From assembly GCA_037043455.1 (NCBI GenBank), contig JAWPHD010000087.1, forward strand, positions 434,001-498,000: a DNA stretch of 64,000 nt, read 5' to 3'. Shown piece by piece: positions 42,610-54,029 of this stretch; within the stretch, counting starts at the first letter, position 1; each line of letters begins with the position of its first letter. The notes beneath the pieces are model-generated. The model was given only the letters and a program-made list of their open reading frames with translations, had not been told where the DNA came from and searched no databases. The position numbers and the translations under genes are program-made. Source of the DNA: Cyrtodaria siliqua (Eukaryota > Mollusca > Bivalvia > Adapedonta > Hiatellidae).

Positions 42610-43720
42610 TACCGAATATATTCAAACTGAAGGTGCAAATGCAGTTAATTGCAGTTATAGCGAATATGATTTTGATTTGAAAATCACCGTATGAGTTACA
42701 AGAACGTCTAAATTTGTTGAAATAATATTGCGACAAATGGGGATTATAGGTTAACACGGAAAAGACAAAAGTTATGGTTTTAGAAAAAGGGGTCATCTCT
42801 TAGTTAATGAGACATGGGTTTATAATGGAAATAATTTAGGAGTTGTTAACGTTTTTTACTAAATCTGAACTATTTTTAATTATACCGTCTCATTTAATAA
42901 AGAGACTTTAGCCGGTAAAGGATTAAAAGTTTTGCATATGTTAATTTCACATATAAAAAAATACAATTTTAAACCAAAAATATTTTGTAAATACTTGTTA
43001 AGAGTTAAAACTTCTACTAGTAATGCCGTTATTTATGGAGAACTAGGTATATTGTATATTTTAAGGTATGTAAAACTAATAAAGTATTGTAGTGAGGTGG
43101 TGAATTCAAAATATTGTGAGCGATTGTGAAAGAAGAACGAAGAATTTGACCAGCAATGTTAAAACCATTCTAATTGATTGTGGCTATAACGATGTTTTGA
43201 ACGACCCAACTTGTATTGATATGAAAACTTTTTATTTATTGATTAAACAAAATCTAATAGATTGTTTTGTTCAAAAATGGAACACTGATGTTGAAAATAA
43301 TCAAGTTTTTTTGTTTGTATAGACATTTTAAAAGCTCATTCTCATATAAAGTGTATCTAGATGTATTGCCGTTGAATTAAAAACTGCCTTGTAGAGGTCA
43401 GATTATCCCCCCATAGATTTAGAATTGAGACTGGCAGATATTCACAAAATAGAACTGATAGAAATCAAAGATATTGAACCTTGTGTAATAGTACCGATTT
43501 AGGAATATCATTTTATTTTATTTGGTCCTTTGAACGAACAATTACGTAAGCTATATGTTAAACAATATTATTACAGACATTCAAATGTATTTAAATTTAT
43601 TCAGCTGATGCAATCTTCAAGCCAGTAAGAGCTGTTTAGGTTATCTAGGTTTGTTAAGGAATGTTAATCGCAATACTGCAGTATATCATGAGTTTCATGT
43701 GCATCCTCATTTAAACTATT
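42610..43720 (+). pseudogene. Non-LTR reverse transcriptase remnant (third family), thumb to C-terminus
   Basis: Pieces in several frames: LQERLNLLK-like segment near 42700, CDKWGL*VNTEKTKVMVF (about 42730-42785), FRKRGHLLVNETWVYNGNNL, ETLAGKGLKVLHMLISHIKK, then after a jump VKTSTSNAVIYGELGILYI, YVKLIKYCSEVV, VYLDVLPLN, RIETGRYSQNRTDRNQRYC and VFKFIQLMQS. This is the C-terminal half of a reverse transcriptase type common in bivalves (EVN..KTK.MVFRKRG, then VK.ST....VYGELGR.P). The IWG segment between HIKKYNFKPK and VKTST has been deleted. Frames 42932-43129 and 43116-43322 are parts of it. Confidence 0.7.
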
Positions 43721-44974
43721 AAAACATAAACTAGTAATTTTAAACAATGTAATAGAAATAGTTATATCATTATAACAGGGTAAAAACGTGCGCCAGAGTG
43801 AATGTGTGAGACATGTTGGGCGTCAGATTGAATGGGTGAGTTGTGTGAGTTGTATAGCATGTATGATAAGTGTATTTGTACTTTTTAATTGTTTAATGTA
43901 AAAATTGCATTGGCCTGTCACATATTAACAAATGTAATATGTATTTATATGACGAGAAACATTTGTTTAAGTCATCAATAAAGAATATGTTCTGTTCTGT
44001 GCCTAATAGCACCGGGTTAATTAATCCAATGCATACCTCGCGGAAACAATTTCTCCGACAACTAGTGCAAACAGTGGTCATCTCAATTATAGGATGGCTA
44101 TATTTTTTATAATATCTCGCTCGTAGCTATTGGAGACTACTGTTTTATTAGGTTTTCACGATGGTGCTGCTTTAATCATGTCAAGCTGCACCATTTCCCG
44201 GCAAATATCAAATGCCTTTGAAATGTCAACTCGCGACGTTCTGACTGAATGTGTGCAGGTTTAAGAATGTTTTGTAGGAATAACTGCAGTTTTATAAAAC
44301 ATACAAACGAATATCAGTGGATTAAAGTGAAAACAAAGTATACAGTGAAAGAAACTGCTATTGTTATAGTTATTTGTAATAAGCATCGAATACAAGGAAA
44401 TTGCTATCACACTGCATAGCTTTCTCAACTCGTTTGAAAACAATGATGTAAAGGGAGATCACTTACAAAACACCGTGCGCTTAAAAGGATGATAATTTGA
44501 CGACTCGAAAATGCCTTTTCAGTTCGGTTATAGGGGCATGTGCGGTAATTAGGTCTAATACGGTAATTATTGTCTGACGCCTACATTACGTCAATGTTTT
44601 AGATCTGGAACTCGGGAGCACTGACTTGTTTATTCTAGTTTAATCTACTGAGGATGATGTTGTTTCTAAGCATATCACTCGGTGCACCAATTTCAAGGCT
44701 GGGGTAGACGACAAGCAAAAAATAACCTTCCAACTATGTACTGGATTCCTAAATTACATTAACATCCTTACAAATCCCGTTTTTGTTTCAAATTATAGTG
44801 CCTGCACCACTACAAACATATGTAAACTTTTAAATTAGTGTCTTACTGCCGTTAAAAACACGTTAAAAATAATGTGCCAAAACTTATGACAACTCTTGGA
44901 TTAATTTATTTTGGCCAATTAACAATTCAGGAGACCTTTTAATAACATTTGAAATAACCGTCAAGTTTCATCTA
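43721..44974. other. No gene seen
   Basis: AT-rich DNA with a degenerate duplicated phrase around 43797-43850 ('agtgaatgtgtgagacatgt' and 'agattgaatgggtgagttgt'). Minus-strand frames 43893-44081 and 44261-44443 have no motif. Confidence 0.45.
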
Positions 44975-45400
44975 TAAATACTTGTGACTTTTCAGCACTA
45001 TATACAACCCTACCACATCACCTTATCAAAGACAAGCGTATTGCTCTCATTCAAAAACTTCCGCTTGGGAAAGAACTACAGTTTTGGCCTGTAACAATAT
45101 TCAAGCGTTATTTTACTAACGGCAGGTTAGACAATTACATTATGTGGACTTGCCAAGAAGTTTATTCTGCACTAATTTTCACATTAGGCAGTATATAACT
45201 ACCGTTTATGGACGAATTGTTGGTATTACTTTTGGTACGAAATGTGCTCCTCTTGTCGCATGAAAGAGATTTCATGCTGAGTCTTTCATCCGATACTCAG
45301 GCAAATGTAATTGAAGCCTTTAGCATGTTTAGTAACACCTCCCGGTATTGACCATTGATAATACTATATATCCTATAGAACTAATAAACTGTATAAGGGT
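44975..45400 (+). pseudogene. Penelope-like reverse transcriptase, core remnant
   Basis: At 44988 the words DFSALYTTLPHHLIKDKRIA match the DFSTLYTTLPHNLIK motif of the same reverse transcriptase type as 3540-3949. Further along come NYIMWTCQEV and YGRIVGITFGTKCAPLVA (motif B-like, normally GIPMGTNCAPLVA), then a degraded ERDFMLSLSS segment and a relic of the DD region near 45335-45350. Many stops. Orientation is opposite to copies A and B, so this is a separate insertion carrying the part they lack. Confidence 0.7.
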
Positions 45401-47100
45401 TATTAAGGGTTATTAAATACAAGATAGTTATGTGTCTTCAAATATTGTTTTCCTGATTGTGTATAATAAAACAAAACTATGAAACCAAAAATACAAGATC
45501 TAGAAAGGTCCTTGGTGTTTTTATCAATTATAAAGATGTTCGAAAAAAATACTATTTCTTTTATAGATCCGAAACACGGTATCACTACATGGAATCTCCT
45601 TGCTATGCATGGTCTTATATAGACTAATAAATAAATTTAGCAGAGACAATCACGAGTCATTTCCATAGTCGAGATACAAAGCCGTGTATGGGTCAATGTT
45701 AAAGTGATATAGATACATGTATGACCAATAATAATGCAACTTCTACAAATTTAAGACAATTTTAGTGTCTTATTTCTACGCACCATCCCACTTTTATATT
45801 ACCTAAAGTTTATAAGGTGGCGGAGATATTTTTATTTACACTGTCCCGTTTAATAGTAATAAGTAACGATGTCGAAACTGAAGTCATAATGTGATAATTT
45901 GGACTATTATTTTTCATTTTTAATTGAGAGATTTAAATCGAGGGAAGGAAGCATGACAGTATCACAAATATTGGCCTTGTTATGCGAATTTATGTAGGGT
46001 ATATAATAATATTTACCATTGTGAAGAATAAGGCGTTTTCAATGTTTAATATATCATCAAGATAGCGAGAGCTGTGACACAGTTATTAAAGGCTTCGATG
46101 ACGTCTGTTTGAGTATCTGGTGAAAACTCAACATGAAATTTCTTTTATAGCCGTACAAAAAAGATGTGTACAGATAGAAACAATAGGAATAGCCAACATG
46201 TTGTGTCGTAACAGAAGTTCCAGACCTGACGAAACATGTATCTAATATGAATTACTGCGCATTTCGAGATGTTTCTATTACTTGCTATATGTTTTTATAC
46301 CTGATATGGTTAGACAGAATGAAAATGGGCGCTCTTTGATCTGTTAACAATCTTCCAATAGCCATCCGTTAAAAATAAATCTGCGCATGTTCGGGTGTAC
46401 CAAATAAAACGTAGGTTATGCAGGGTGGTGGTGTTGTTAAATGTTCAACACCTCCAGCCATTGATCATACTTGTATTTTATTTTGGAATGAAAAACATTA
46501 TATCTAGCAAATAAAAGGTAGGTAAATAGTATACTGCGTTTATATTTTATGTTTTACACCACTATTGGTCACCTGATTTTTTGTCACCCAACCATAACTT
46601 GCATGTTACATAGGAATGTTTAATAAATAATAAATACGTACCAGTATTTTATCGGTAAATAAAATACAGTTAGGAGTTCGGAATTAAGTCATTGTCTACG
46701 TCATATATATTGCGCTGTAAGACGTCAAACGTTCTCCGCATGTTCAAGATGCTTATTAATGTTATGTGTATTGATGCATATGATGGGTTTATATCGGGTG
46801 TGTAGAAGGTTTGGGAGCATGGCAAGTTTGTTGTAATTAAAATTTCATTAAAATTACCGTTGCGTTTGTCTTCGTGACGTATATAATATTACCAAAATGT
46901 TTATTTACTTTCTTTCTGTGACGTTAACGTCATATAACTTGGCGCTTCCAACGGATGAAAAATACGTGGGGAATTCATGGAACAGCCGTATTTTACCGCA
47001 AAATAACATACAGTTGTCTGTATTCTTTGTGTATATGAAAGACTGCGCAGGTCGTGTTAAAATTATTCGTAAAGTATAATTGTCACAGTCATCCCTGTAG
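45401..47100. other. No gene seen; a Penelope-like tail word at 45818-45860
   Basis: 45818-45850 reads 'gtggcggagatatttttatt' and 'tacactgtcccgttt', the upstream part of the terminal segment at 40181, fitting a 3' tail of the remnant at 44975-45400. The remainder is AT-rich. Frames 45403-45585 and 46897-47079 have no recognisable motif. Confidence 0.45.
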
Positions 47101-47740
47101 ATAATGTCGTACCATGGTTACACAGTGTGCGTGCAATAAGAATAATATTGGTAACATTTGAATACAGATTTGGAACTAACATTTTTCTCCTTCTCGAAAC
47201 CCGTTATCTGACTATCTTTGCTGAACCAAATACATTTTCCTTGACATCTATTATTAGAAAATCCGAAAATGTACATATTACATGTACATGTTTCGTAGAC
47301 CGGATAAATAGGGATATTAATATATATATAGAATTAGCCAATATAGGCTTTTCTGGTAACTACTTAGAATCCAGTAAGAGGCTATATATTGAATGTAAAG
47401 CAGCAGTAAATGTTAATGAAGGCTGCACTGTTTTCTACGATATACAAGCTGGTGTAAAACAAGAGGACGTAATCTCTCCGACACTTCCATTTATTTTATC
47501 AATGATCTCGCCGTTTGGGTATATGTGTTGAAATAGGATACGTAATTATAGTATGAATACTCCATAGTGTTGATAGCTTTGAACTTAATGTACAGTGCAT
47601 ATAGAAATTGGCGTTGTAAATGTCAAATGTCAGTGTTAATATTAATAACACGAAAGTAGAACCGTTTCGCTGAAAGAAGCCAACTTTTGGATTTCACATA
47701 TTAGGTAAATTTAAGCTTGGAATATGTGACAACTGCAATT
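47101..47740 (+). pseudogene. Non-LTR reverse transcriptase remnant (fourth family), motif A to C region
   Basis: Frame 47127-47531 carries ELANIGFSGNYLESSKRLYI, ECKAAVNVNEGCTVFYDIQA and GVKQEDVISPTLPFI; the next frame gives FINDLAV. This is the segment between motif A and motif B (GVKQGD.LSPTLF..FINDLAV). Motif A reads CFVD then RINRD: the FSKAFD part has been lost. Later pieces (VLIALNLMYSAYRNW, KCQMSV and NINNTKVEPFR) follow the usual ADDIVL.A and KWQMSVN..KTKV.HFR order, but the ADD is missing. Similarity fades where the TIR-element copy begins at 47741. 47101-47280 is not assigned. Confidence 0.7.
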
Positions 47741-48463
47741 GAATATGATCGTATGTTTTATTTTAAGATAAAAATATATAAATATTGAATTAAAATCTCG
47801 GATTTTATCGCAATATTAAAAAAACAACTATTTTAATCATATTTTGTGAGACAAAAAATGAACATTTATTGTTGCTGTATATGCCTTACCTTATAAATAT
47901 ATCCTTGATAAAAAATTATATTTGTTTTCATCACTATTTGCTAATGTGTGTGTTTTGCCCTTTAAATATTAAATTATATGTTTTCTATCTTTTCTTTTAA
48001 GAAACTTTTTTATAAAGGGGTAAATCACAAAACATGCATGCAGCTGATGTTCCGAACTAGAAGTTTTTACAACTTTAATCATTTTAATAGTCTAATTTCG
48101 AGTTGTTTTTCGCTGAAATCTTGAAAACCGACAAATAGGGAAAGAAAAAAGAAGCATATTTCACTGTTTTAAATTCAGACATGGACATATCAGAATACTA
48201 TAACATTAAACGACACTTTACAAGCATGTTTGTTAAAATTTGTATTGCAGTTATTTTTATAATTGAAGAGTTTTGCTACAAAACTTCATTTTCTGCCCTT
48301 TTTCAAAAATATGGATGCAGCAACATACGGAAAGTTCATGTCATAATGTTTTATGTCGAAAGAATCATAAGACGTGACATTAAAATGAACATTTTCGGCG
48401 AGAATTTCAAGATATTTGATTCAGTTACACAATTGAAGTGTTATAAGTTGAACATCTCTTGCA
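47741..48463 (-). mobile_element. Second, truncated copy of the 7918-9035 TIR element
   Basis: Inverted relative to the first copy. It starts at 'gaatatgatcgtatgtttta' (matching 8705-8735 as reverse complement) and ends with the inverted end 'aagtgttataagttgaacat', then ctcttgca. Shared interior words include 'cgacaaatag' and 'catgtcataatgttttatgt'. The other end is missing; the copy abuts the reverse transcriptase remnant. The 115-codon plus-strand frame 48181-48528 contains HVIMFYVERIIRRDIKMNIF, close to the peptide in the first copy. Confidence 0.7.
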
Positions 48464-51375
48464 GTGTACTGTACCAGCCGAAAGAACTAACCGTTTTAAA
48501 AATATGTTTTATATATGAACATGATTGAATGTTGCCCCAAAAGAAGATTTATTTATCTATGCATTTGCAAAGGTGTTGTATTTTACAAAGAGCACATGAC
48601 CATATTATAATATATTTTAGTTTTTTTCTGAGCTTATAGTAATGTTAATATTACTTTTGATCATTTTACAGCAGTATTTATTGTGTTGTTTAAATGATTT
48701 GTTACATATGCAATTTGACAACTTGATTACCAATGTATTACCTACGTCAATCATAATATATGCACGTGTATAATGTTCACTTACTTGACAATATGTACGT
48801 AATTCTTTAAGTTTTAAAATGTAATTCTCAAAATTTTGATATTTATATTGTTAAAAACAGATACAATTGACGAGTTTTAAACATTAGTTTTATATTATAT
48901 ACACATCAAATATTGAGTTCTGCTCAACCCGGGGCTAAAGGGCGTGAGCGGTAGCTAGCATATTTCAATACCGTTCATGAACAGTCTCAATCAAATCGAG
49001 ACTGCAATATTTTGTTTGTGTCGTGTTCGGCCGTTTCCAAAGGTCCATTATCAAGGCCGAGGGCGCTAATACCGTCCTGAGCGCTAACGATTACTGCGAG
49101 ATGGACCATATTCCTTTGATATGTAACCGTTTGACTTTTAAAATCTGTTTTTCCAGGCATGACTTATGTGTTGTTATCACGCTCATAACGTTTGACCGTT
49201 TGTAAAAATACACTGTGTGTAGCACTTTTTATTTCTGTTATATTTGTTTTGCTGAATAAATAATATACAAGTGTATGTGTATTCGTTCTATTAAACTGGA
49301 CATTATGTATCAACTAATTATTTAAGCAAGCTATGGCAGATAAATTAAGCACACCCTCAGTTCCATTGTAATATTCTGTTTGTTTGGGAAAAAAAAGAAT
49401 TTTACTGTAAATAAGCTATAGTGTATCTACGATACCATCGAGTACACAATGTTGTAGTTCCAACAAATAGTTTTAAGACACCGTACCCGCTTGTAACATC
49501 AATTACATCGATTGAAACACGCCTTTCATTTGTCTCCAACCGGTTTCTATATATTTACTTGATTTTCCTCGAACCGTTAGATCAAATCGTGGCCGGGTCA
49601 TACCTTCTTTGACAAACATGCGAGCCTAACAATATTATACATAAATGACCACCATGAGACAGATTGTTTTGCGACCAACAGCCATGTCCTTACCTTCACA
49701 ATAAAGTCACATTAAGGCTTTGAATTTCGGACTATAACTTATTTATCTATCATTAGTCAAATAATATATTTCACGCATGTTTACCGTGTTGCGATGAACA
49801 TCCGGGTATTTATTTTCAATTTTAAGGTAAAACTAAGAAATTAAAAGTTGTTGTTATGATGTTGTTTCTGGTCTGCAAAAGCTGTACGTATCATACATTC
49901 AAATAATAGCATAAACAGATGTCCACTGTTACGATATGCCCAACTAGCATCTAGGTCCTTACTCACAGGGTTAATATCGCACTGAGACTTCGCGCGTTAT
50001 TACGATATTTGTGTTGAAGATCATAGCTTCCTTATCTATCATTTGATTTTAATATTAGTTTGCACAATGGTTCACCACCATGAACCTATGTGTTGCAACC
50101 AAAACCTTGTCATTGTCTTCAATGTCTATGTCACACTTATACTTTGGAGGTTATTGCTACAATGTATTTCACTACCGCTCATGAACAGTCTCAATCAAAC
50201 CGAGACTGCAATTCTTCCTATGTGTCGTGCTCGGCCGTTTCCAAAGGACGTTATCATACTCTTTTTTATCTATAATTAGATTTCACCCGCTGTCTGTCCG
50301 TTTGTCAGTTCACAAAAAAGCTAGATCTTGAGATTGTGGGTTAATACCGACAGGTATTAATTTCCTCTTTCATCATGTTCATGCTTTTTTCTATGAAAGT
50401 TTGCATTTGTATTAAGGGCATGTCTTACACATCCTCATATTTTGTCCTATGAATGACGTCTTTTGTGTGTATAATAGCATAATATGAAAATACAGTTTTG
50501 GATTGCATTTGAAGTCACTGATTTAAGGTCAAAGTAGCTGTAACTAAAATATAAAAAATGGTTCCCGACAAATTACTTCAGTTAGGAGTGAAATATATCG
50601 ATATTGAAGAGCACATGGGTGTGTATGTAGGTTATATGGAGAGGAAGCTTGGGATTGCATTTGAGGTCATCGGGGTGAACGCTGCTGTAATTTAATATGA
50701 AAAAGCCGAAAGACTTCGTGCGATAATTTCAGTTTGTTGAAAACCTGTTTGATTTTTTTTTTTTGTCCGCCTCTGTCTTGAAAACGGTGCACAGGGTTTA
50801 TTGTTTGGAAACAAACTCATCTCGGTGAATTTCACTAAATAATGATTGTTCAAGATTATCTCAAAACCCTTGTTGTAATGTAGGAGTGATAGCGCCGGAA
50901 ATTTAATAACAATATCAGTTGCATTATCAACAGGACAAACTGGCACACATGTGTTGTGACATATATGGATTCTTGTTAGGGGTGAGGATCTCTATAAACA
51001 TATGGATACGGTTCATTATTAGGATAAATACTTGCCATGTAGAACAAGGAGTAAGTTCTCTGCATTCTTGATGTAGGGCCATGTTTGTGTTTTTTAAATA
51101 TTAGTTTTTAACTGACCCCCATTACCCCACTACAAATATATACTGAGTAGATATTGCCAAGGATTCGGGAAAAGTATAAGTCATGCTTTTTATATGTATT
51201 GTGTTAATAAATAATACGCCGGATTGCATTGATAAAAACACAGAGATAACAAACAATCGCAGTTACAAAAATGCGTCTAGGGTTTCAAACCTGGTTCTAG
51301 GCTGCACCATATTATTTTTACATACATTCGATGTTAGCATGCGACATTTTCGTGATTTGAATAAAGGCATTATGA
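48464..51375. other. No gene seen; two module fragments
   Basis: Fragments of the 'accgagtctgct' module lie at about 48975-49060 ('catgaacagtctcaatcaaa', 'tcgagactgcaat', 'gtgttcggccgtttccaaag') and 50165-50255 (same words). Between them, 49625-49780 and 50050-50120 share loose phrases. The rest is AT-rich. Frames at 49023-49205, 49421-49612, 50043-50279, 50692-50946 and 51183-51449 lack recognisable motifs. Confidence 0.5.
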
Positions 51376-51644
51376 CATTACGTGGTCCGAGAATGAACTT
51401 TCATACCCCATCCAACCCCTTCTTCCAGAAGCGAAAACGGGGTTGGTAGGGGTATGAAATAAAACCTTAATTTCGGCTAAACAATTTTGCATATTATAAA
51501 TCAGGTCATTAAAGAGGTAATTTTAAACATGTTTCACATTTTTTCAGTTTTTAAATGTGTTTTATGGCCGAAATATTCTTTATAAAATCCTGCTAATATA
51601 AGCTTTCCCATCGCTTAATGGAATTAAGGCGGGACCACGTAATG
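51376..51644. mobile_element. MITE-like element, copy 2 (CATTACGTGGTCC ends)
   Basis: Left end cattacgtggtccgag, right end gcgggaccacgtaatg: a 13-bp perfect inverted end. 269 bp. Interior shared with 42193-42430 in inverted orientation ('gcgaaaacgggg', 'ggtatgaaataaaac', 'tcctgctaatataagctttc'). Noncoding. Confidence 0.8.
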
Positions 51645-51693
51645 GAATGTACGGTATACTATAAGAATCGTTCATGGGTATCCGGTAAAGATC

Positions 51694-51785
51694 GGTAATT
51701 CCAACATGAGGTATAATTGTGTTTATCGGAACCAAGGCTTTGCCGAGGTTGCGATTAAACCAATTATACCGAGGGTTGGAATTCC
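51694..51785. repeat. Foldback hairpin, 39-bp arms
   Basis: Arm gtaattccaacatgaggtat ... tcggaacc (51694-51732) pairs with 51747-51785 (reverse complement gaattccaaccctcggtata ... tcgcaacc). The loop contains aaggctttgccga. Pairing is imperfect with one or two gaps. It lies 50 bp after MITE-like copy 2. Confidence 0.75.
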
Positions 51786-52834
51786 CTATGTAAAGCGTGT
51801 CATTGAAATTGTGTGCGTTGAATTCAATAAAAACTAACGTGTTGCATATTTGTTTATATATATTTCTTTATTAAAATCTCATCATGGTTTACAATAAATA
51901 CAAACATAAATAAAACATCGTAAGCATTATAAGATAGCCATGCCATTCGAATTAGAATTATAAGAGACTATAGTAATACAACCATCGACATATTTTAAAA
52001 GTAGCTAATAACATCAAACTCAAACATATTTTACAATGACGTCATGCAACTGTTAACATTGTTGAAGTGCGTGATATTTATATTCCCCCATGTGCAAGGT
52101 CGGGCATTCCATCGCCCATGTAAACAGCGGATAACCTTATCCGGTTTGCAAGAACAGTCCATTTAATACAAACTAATGTGCCCTTTTTGTACATCCCGTA
52201 TTACTAGAATCATTTTCTATTTCCCAAATACAAGTTTTCTTGTGATTTACCCGTTTTTTTCCGTTTCCCAACATCCCTTTTCACCTCGTATCTACATCAG
52301 GTTGCACTATTTAATCTGATTACAGGAATAAATCAAGAGAGTATTCGATTACTTTTCAGATATTAAACCTGAAATATGTCGTTATCTGATATGTTAATTG
52401 CAATGTATTCGATTGTGTGTGTCTGTTTTATTTGCACACCTGTACTCGTTAAAGAGATATCCATGCTAAGATTACAATTGAGTGGTTTGCGGTCTGAGAA
52501 TTTCGTTTTACAGCAACAAAGGTAGTGGAGCCGTAAAAAACGAAATTTTAGACCGAAATACCGTCCCAGATTGAACATCTTAGTATGGTTATCTCAGTTC
52601 TAATGCTTTTCCATTTAAATGCCAAAAATATAAAGTAAAATTGTAGACTACACACACATTTGTTTTTCTATGAAACCTTGAATGAATCATTTTGTTACAA
52701 TGTTATGTGACGTCACGTACTTTTTAGAACGGTAGATCGTGCGTTTTACGGTCACAAACATGAGGCACAACGTGTTACATTATACTTGCATTATAATTAG
52801 CGATTGTATCACTGTGTTTTGTAATTGTTATTTG
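51786..52834. other. No gene seen
   Basis: AT-rich DNA. Minus-strand frame 52363-52578 has no motif. Nothing else recognised. Confidence 0.45.
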
Positions 52835-52910
52835 TTCCGATTGCTTGTCTTTGGTTGACTGTGTTTTGTAATTGTTGCATTTCCTTTCGACCTTTATGCG
52901 TACTGCATTA
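52835..52910 (+). repeat. Penelope-like terminal fragment, short
   Basis: 'tgcttgtctttggttgactg', then 'gttgcatttcctttcgacct' and 'ttatgcg' match the last about 70 bp of the terminal segment. Confidence 0.5.
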
Positions 52911-52974
52911 AACTGTCTACAAGAAAAAGTGTTTAGACAAACTTACTGCTTTCCTATGTTCAATATGTTTTATT

Positions 52975-53235
52975 TTTGAAGTCAGTGCCACTGAGTTTCG
53001 TCGGTGTGTTCTTGGGCAAGACACTTTCCCTAAGCCTCGTCCGTCGGATGGGGACGTAAACCGGGCGGTCCCGTGTATCGGTCTATCCTCCGAGCACGTT
53101 AAAGAACCATAGGAATCTATTCGATAATAAGAGTAGGGCACGGTTCCCGGATTCCTATGTATCTTTCCCCTCTCTCTGGGGCGGCTCTAAATAACCTATA
53201 CTGTGTTGATGAGCCGTTAAACAACATTCAGTTCA
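52975..53235 (+). repeat. SINE-like or retroposon-tail repeat
   Basis: Contains 'gtgttcttgggcaagacact' (a V-SINE-style central domain word, also in the SINE at 24323), then 'gtcggatggggacgtaaacc', 'cgttaaagaaccataggaat' and 'ctctctggggcggctctaaa', ending 'gatgagccgttaaacaac'. I know this as a common mollusc interspersed repeat. No tRNA head is visible on its 5' side, so the copy is 5'-truncated or a different class. Confidence 0.6.
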
Positions 53236-53314
53236 GTTTTGAAGTCAATTCAAAAACTATTAAATATTAAGAATTAATATCATATACAATTAATTATAAC
53301 GATCTTTAAAGAAG

Positions 53315-53430
53315 AAACAGACCAAATGTGATATTTCACGCATCGAGTTATAGCCTATAGATGTTCGTCGAAATGAAACTACTTCACCCGAGACTCATTC
53401 ATATTCATGAGTTAGTACTACTTTAGGTAT
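53315..53430 (+). repeat. Dispersed repeat fragment, pair with 15085-15200
   Basis: Same order of words as the first copy ('aaatgtgatatttcacgcat', 'gactcattcatattcatgag'). Noncoding; family unknown. Confidence 0.6.
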
Positions 53431-53804
53431 AGCGTCTGAAATGTTAAGGCTATTTTTTGTTAACTCGTGTATTCGATATAACAAGCACCTAGTAAAAAGG
53501 TCAATACAAAAGTCAAATGTGACACTGTCAGAGAAATAACAACAGGCATGCTCAAGTGATGAACATTTATCTACAAGAATAATGCGGGACCTGACCCACA
53601 TCTTTTGAGAAGTGCCAATGGCATTGAAACAGATATTTAAACACTCATGCACTCTCGAACTGCATAACAAACATTATTTTTGTATGGATTATGCGTCCAA
53701 AGCTAACTATTATAGCTTCTTCATACTTATTAAGTAATCAAAGATCATACTGAATTAGTTTCTTAATCATTCTCTATGGTTTGAAATATACGTTCCATTT
53801 TGTA
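53431..53804. other. No gene seen
   Basis: AT-rich. Minus-strand frame 53395-53670 overlaps the preceding repeat and has no motif. Confidence 0.45.
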
Positions 53805-53953
53805 TAAAAGTAGATTTAAAAGTCAAACAGCAAATTTAGCAGACAGCAGCCCACCAAAACAAACAAAAATTAAAAAATAATAAAAGAAAAATGCGACACC
53901 TTAGTCATAAGAGAGTTAATAAAGGTACCGCCTTGAAACAGTCGGTGGCAAAC
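53805..53953 (-). repeat. Penelope-like terminal fragment
   Basis: 'taaaagtcaaacagcaaatt', 'acagcagcccaccaaaacaa' and 'ggtaccgccttgaaacagtc', ending 'ggtggcaaacg'. It stops within a few bases of the 3' end of the family A copy that starts at 53956. Confidence 0.7.
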
Positions 53954-54029
53954 GAAAAATAAATAAATTGTGTTTTACGCCACACCGACAGATAGGTAAT
54001 AGTGTGCGCACAAACTAATGAAAATGAAA

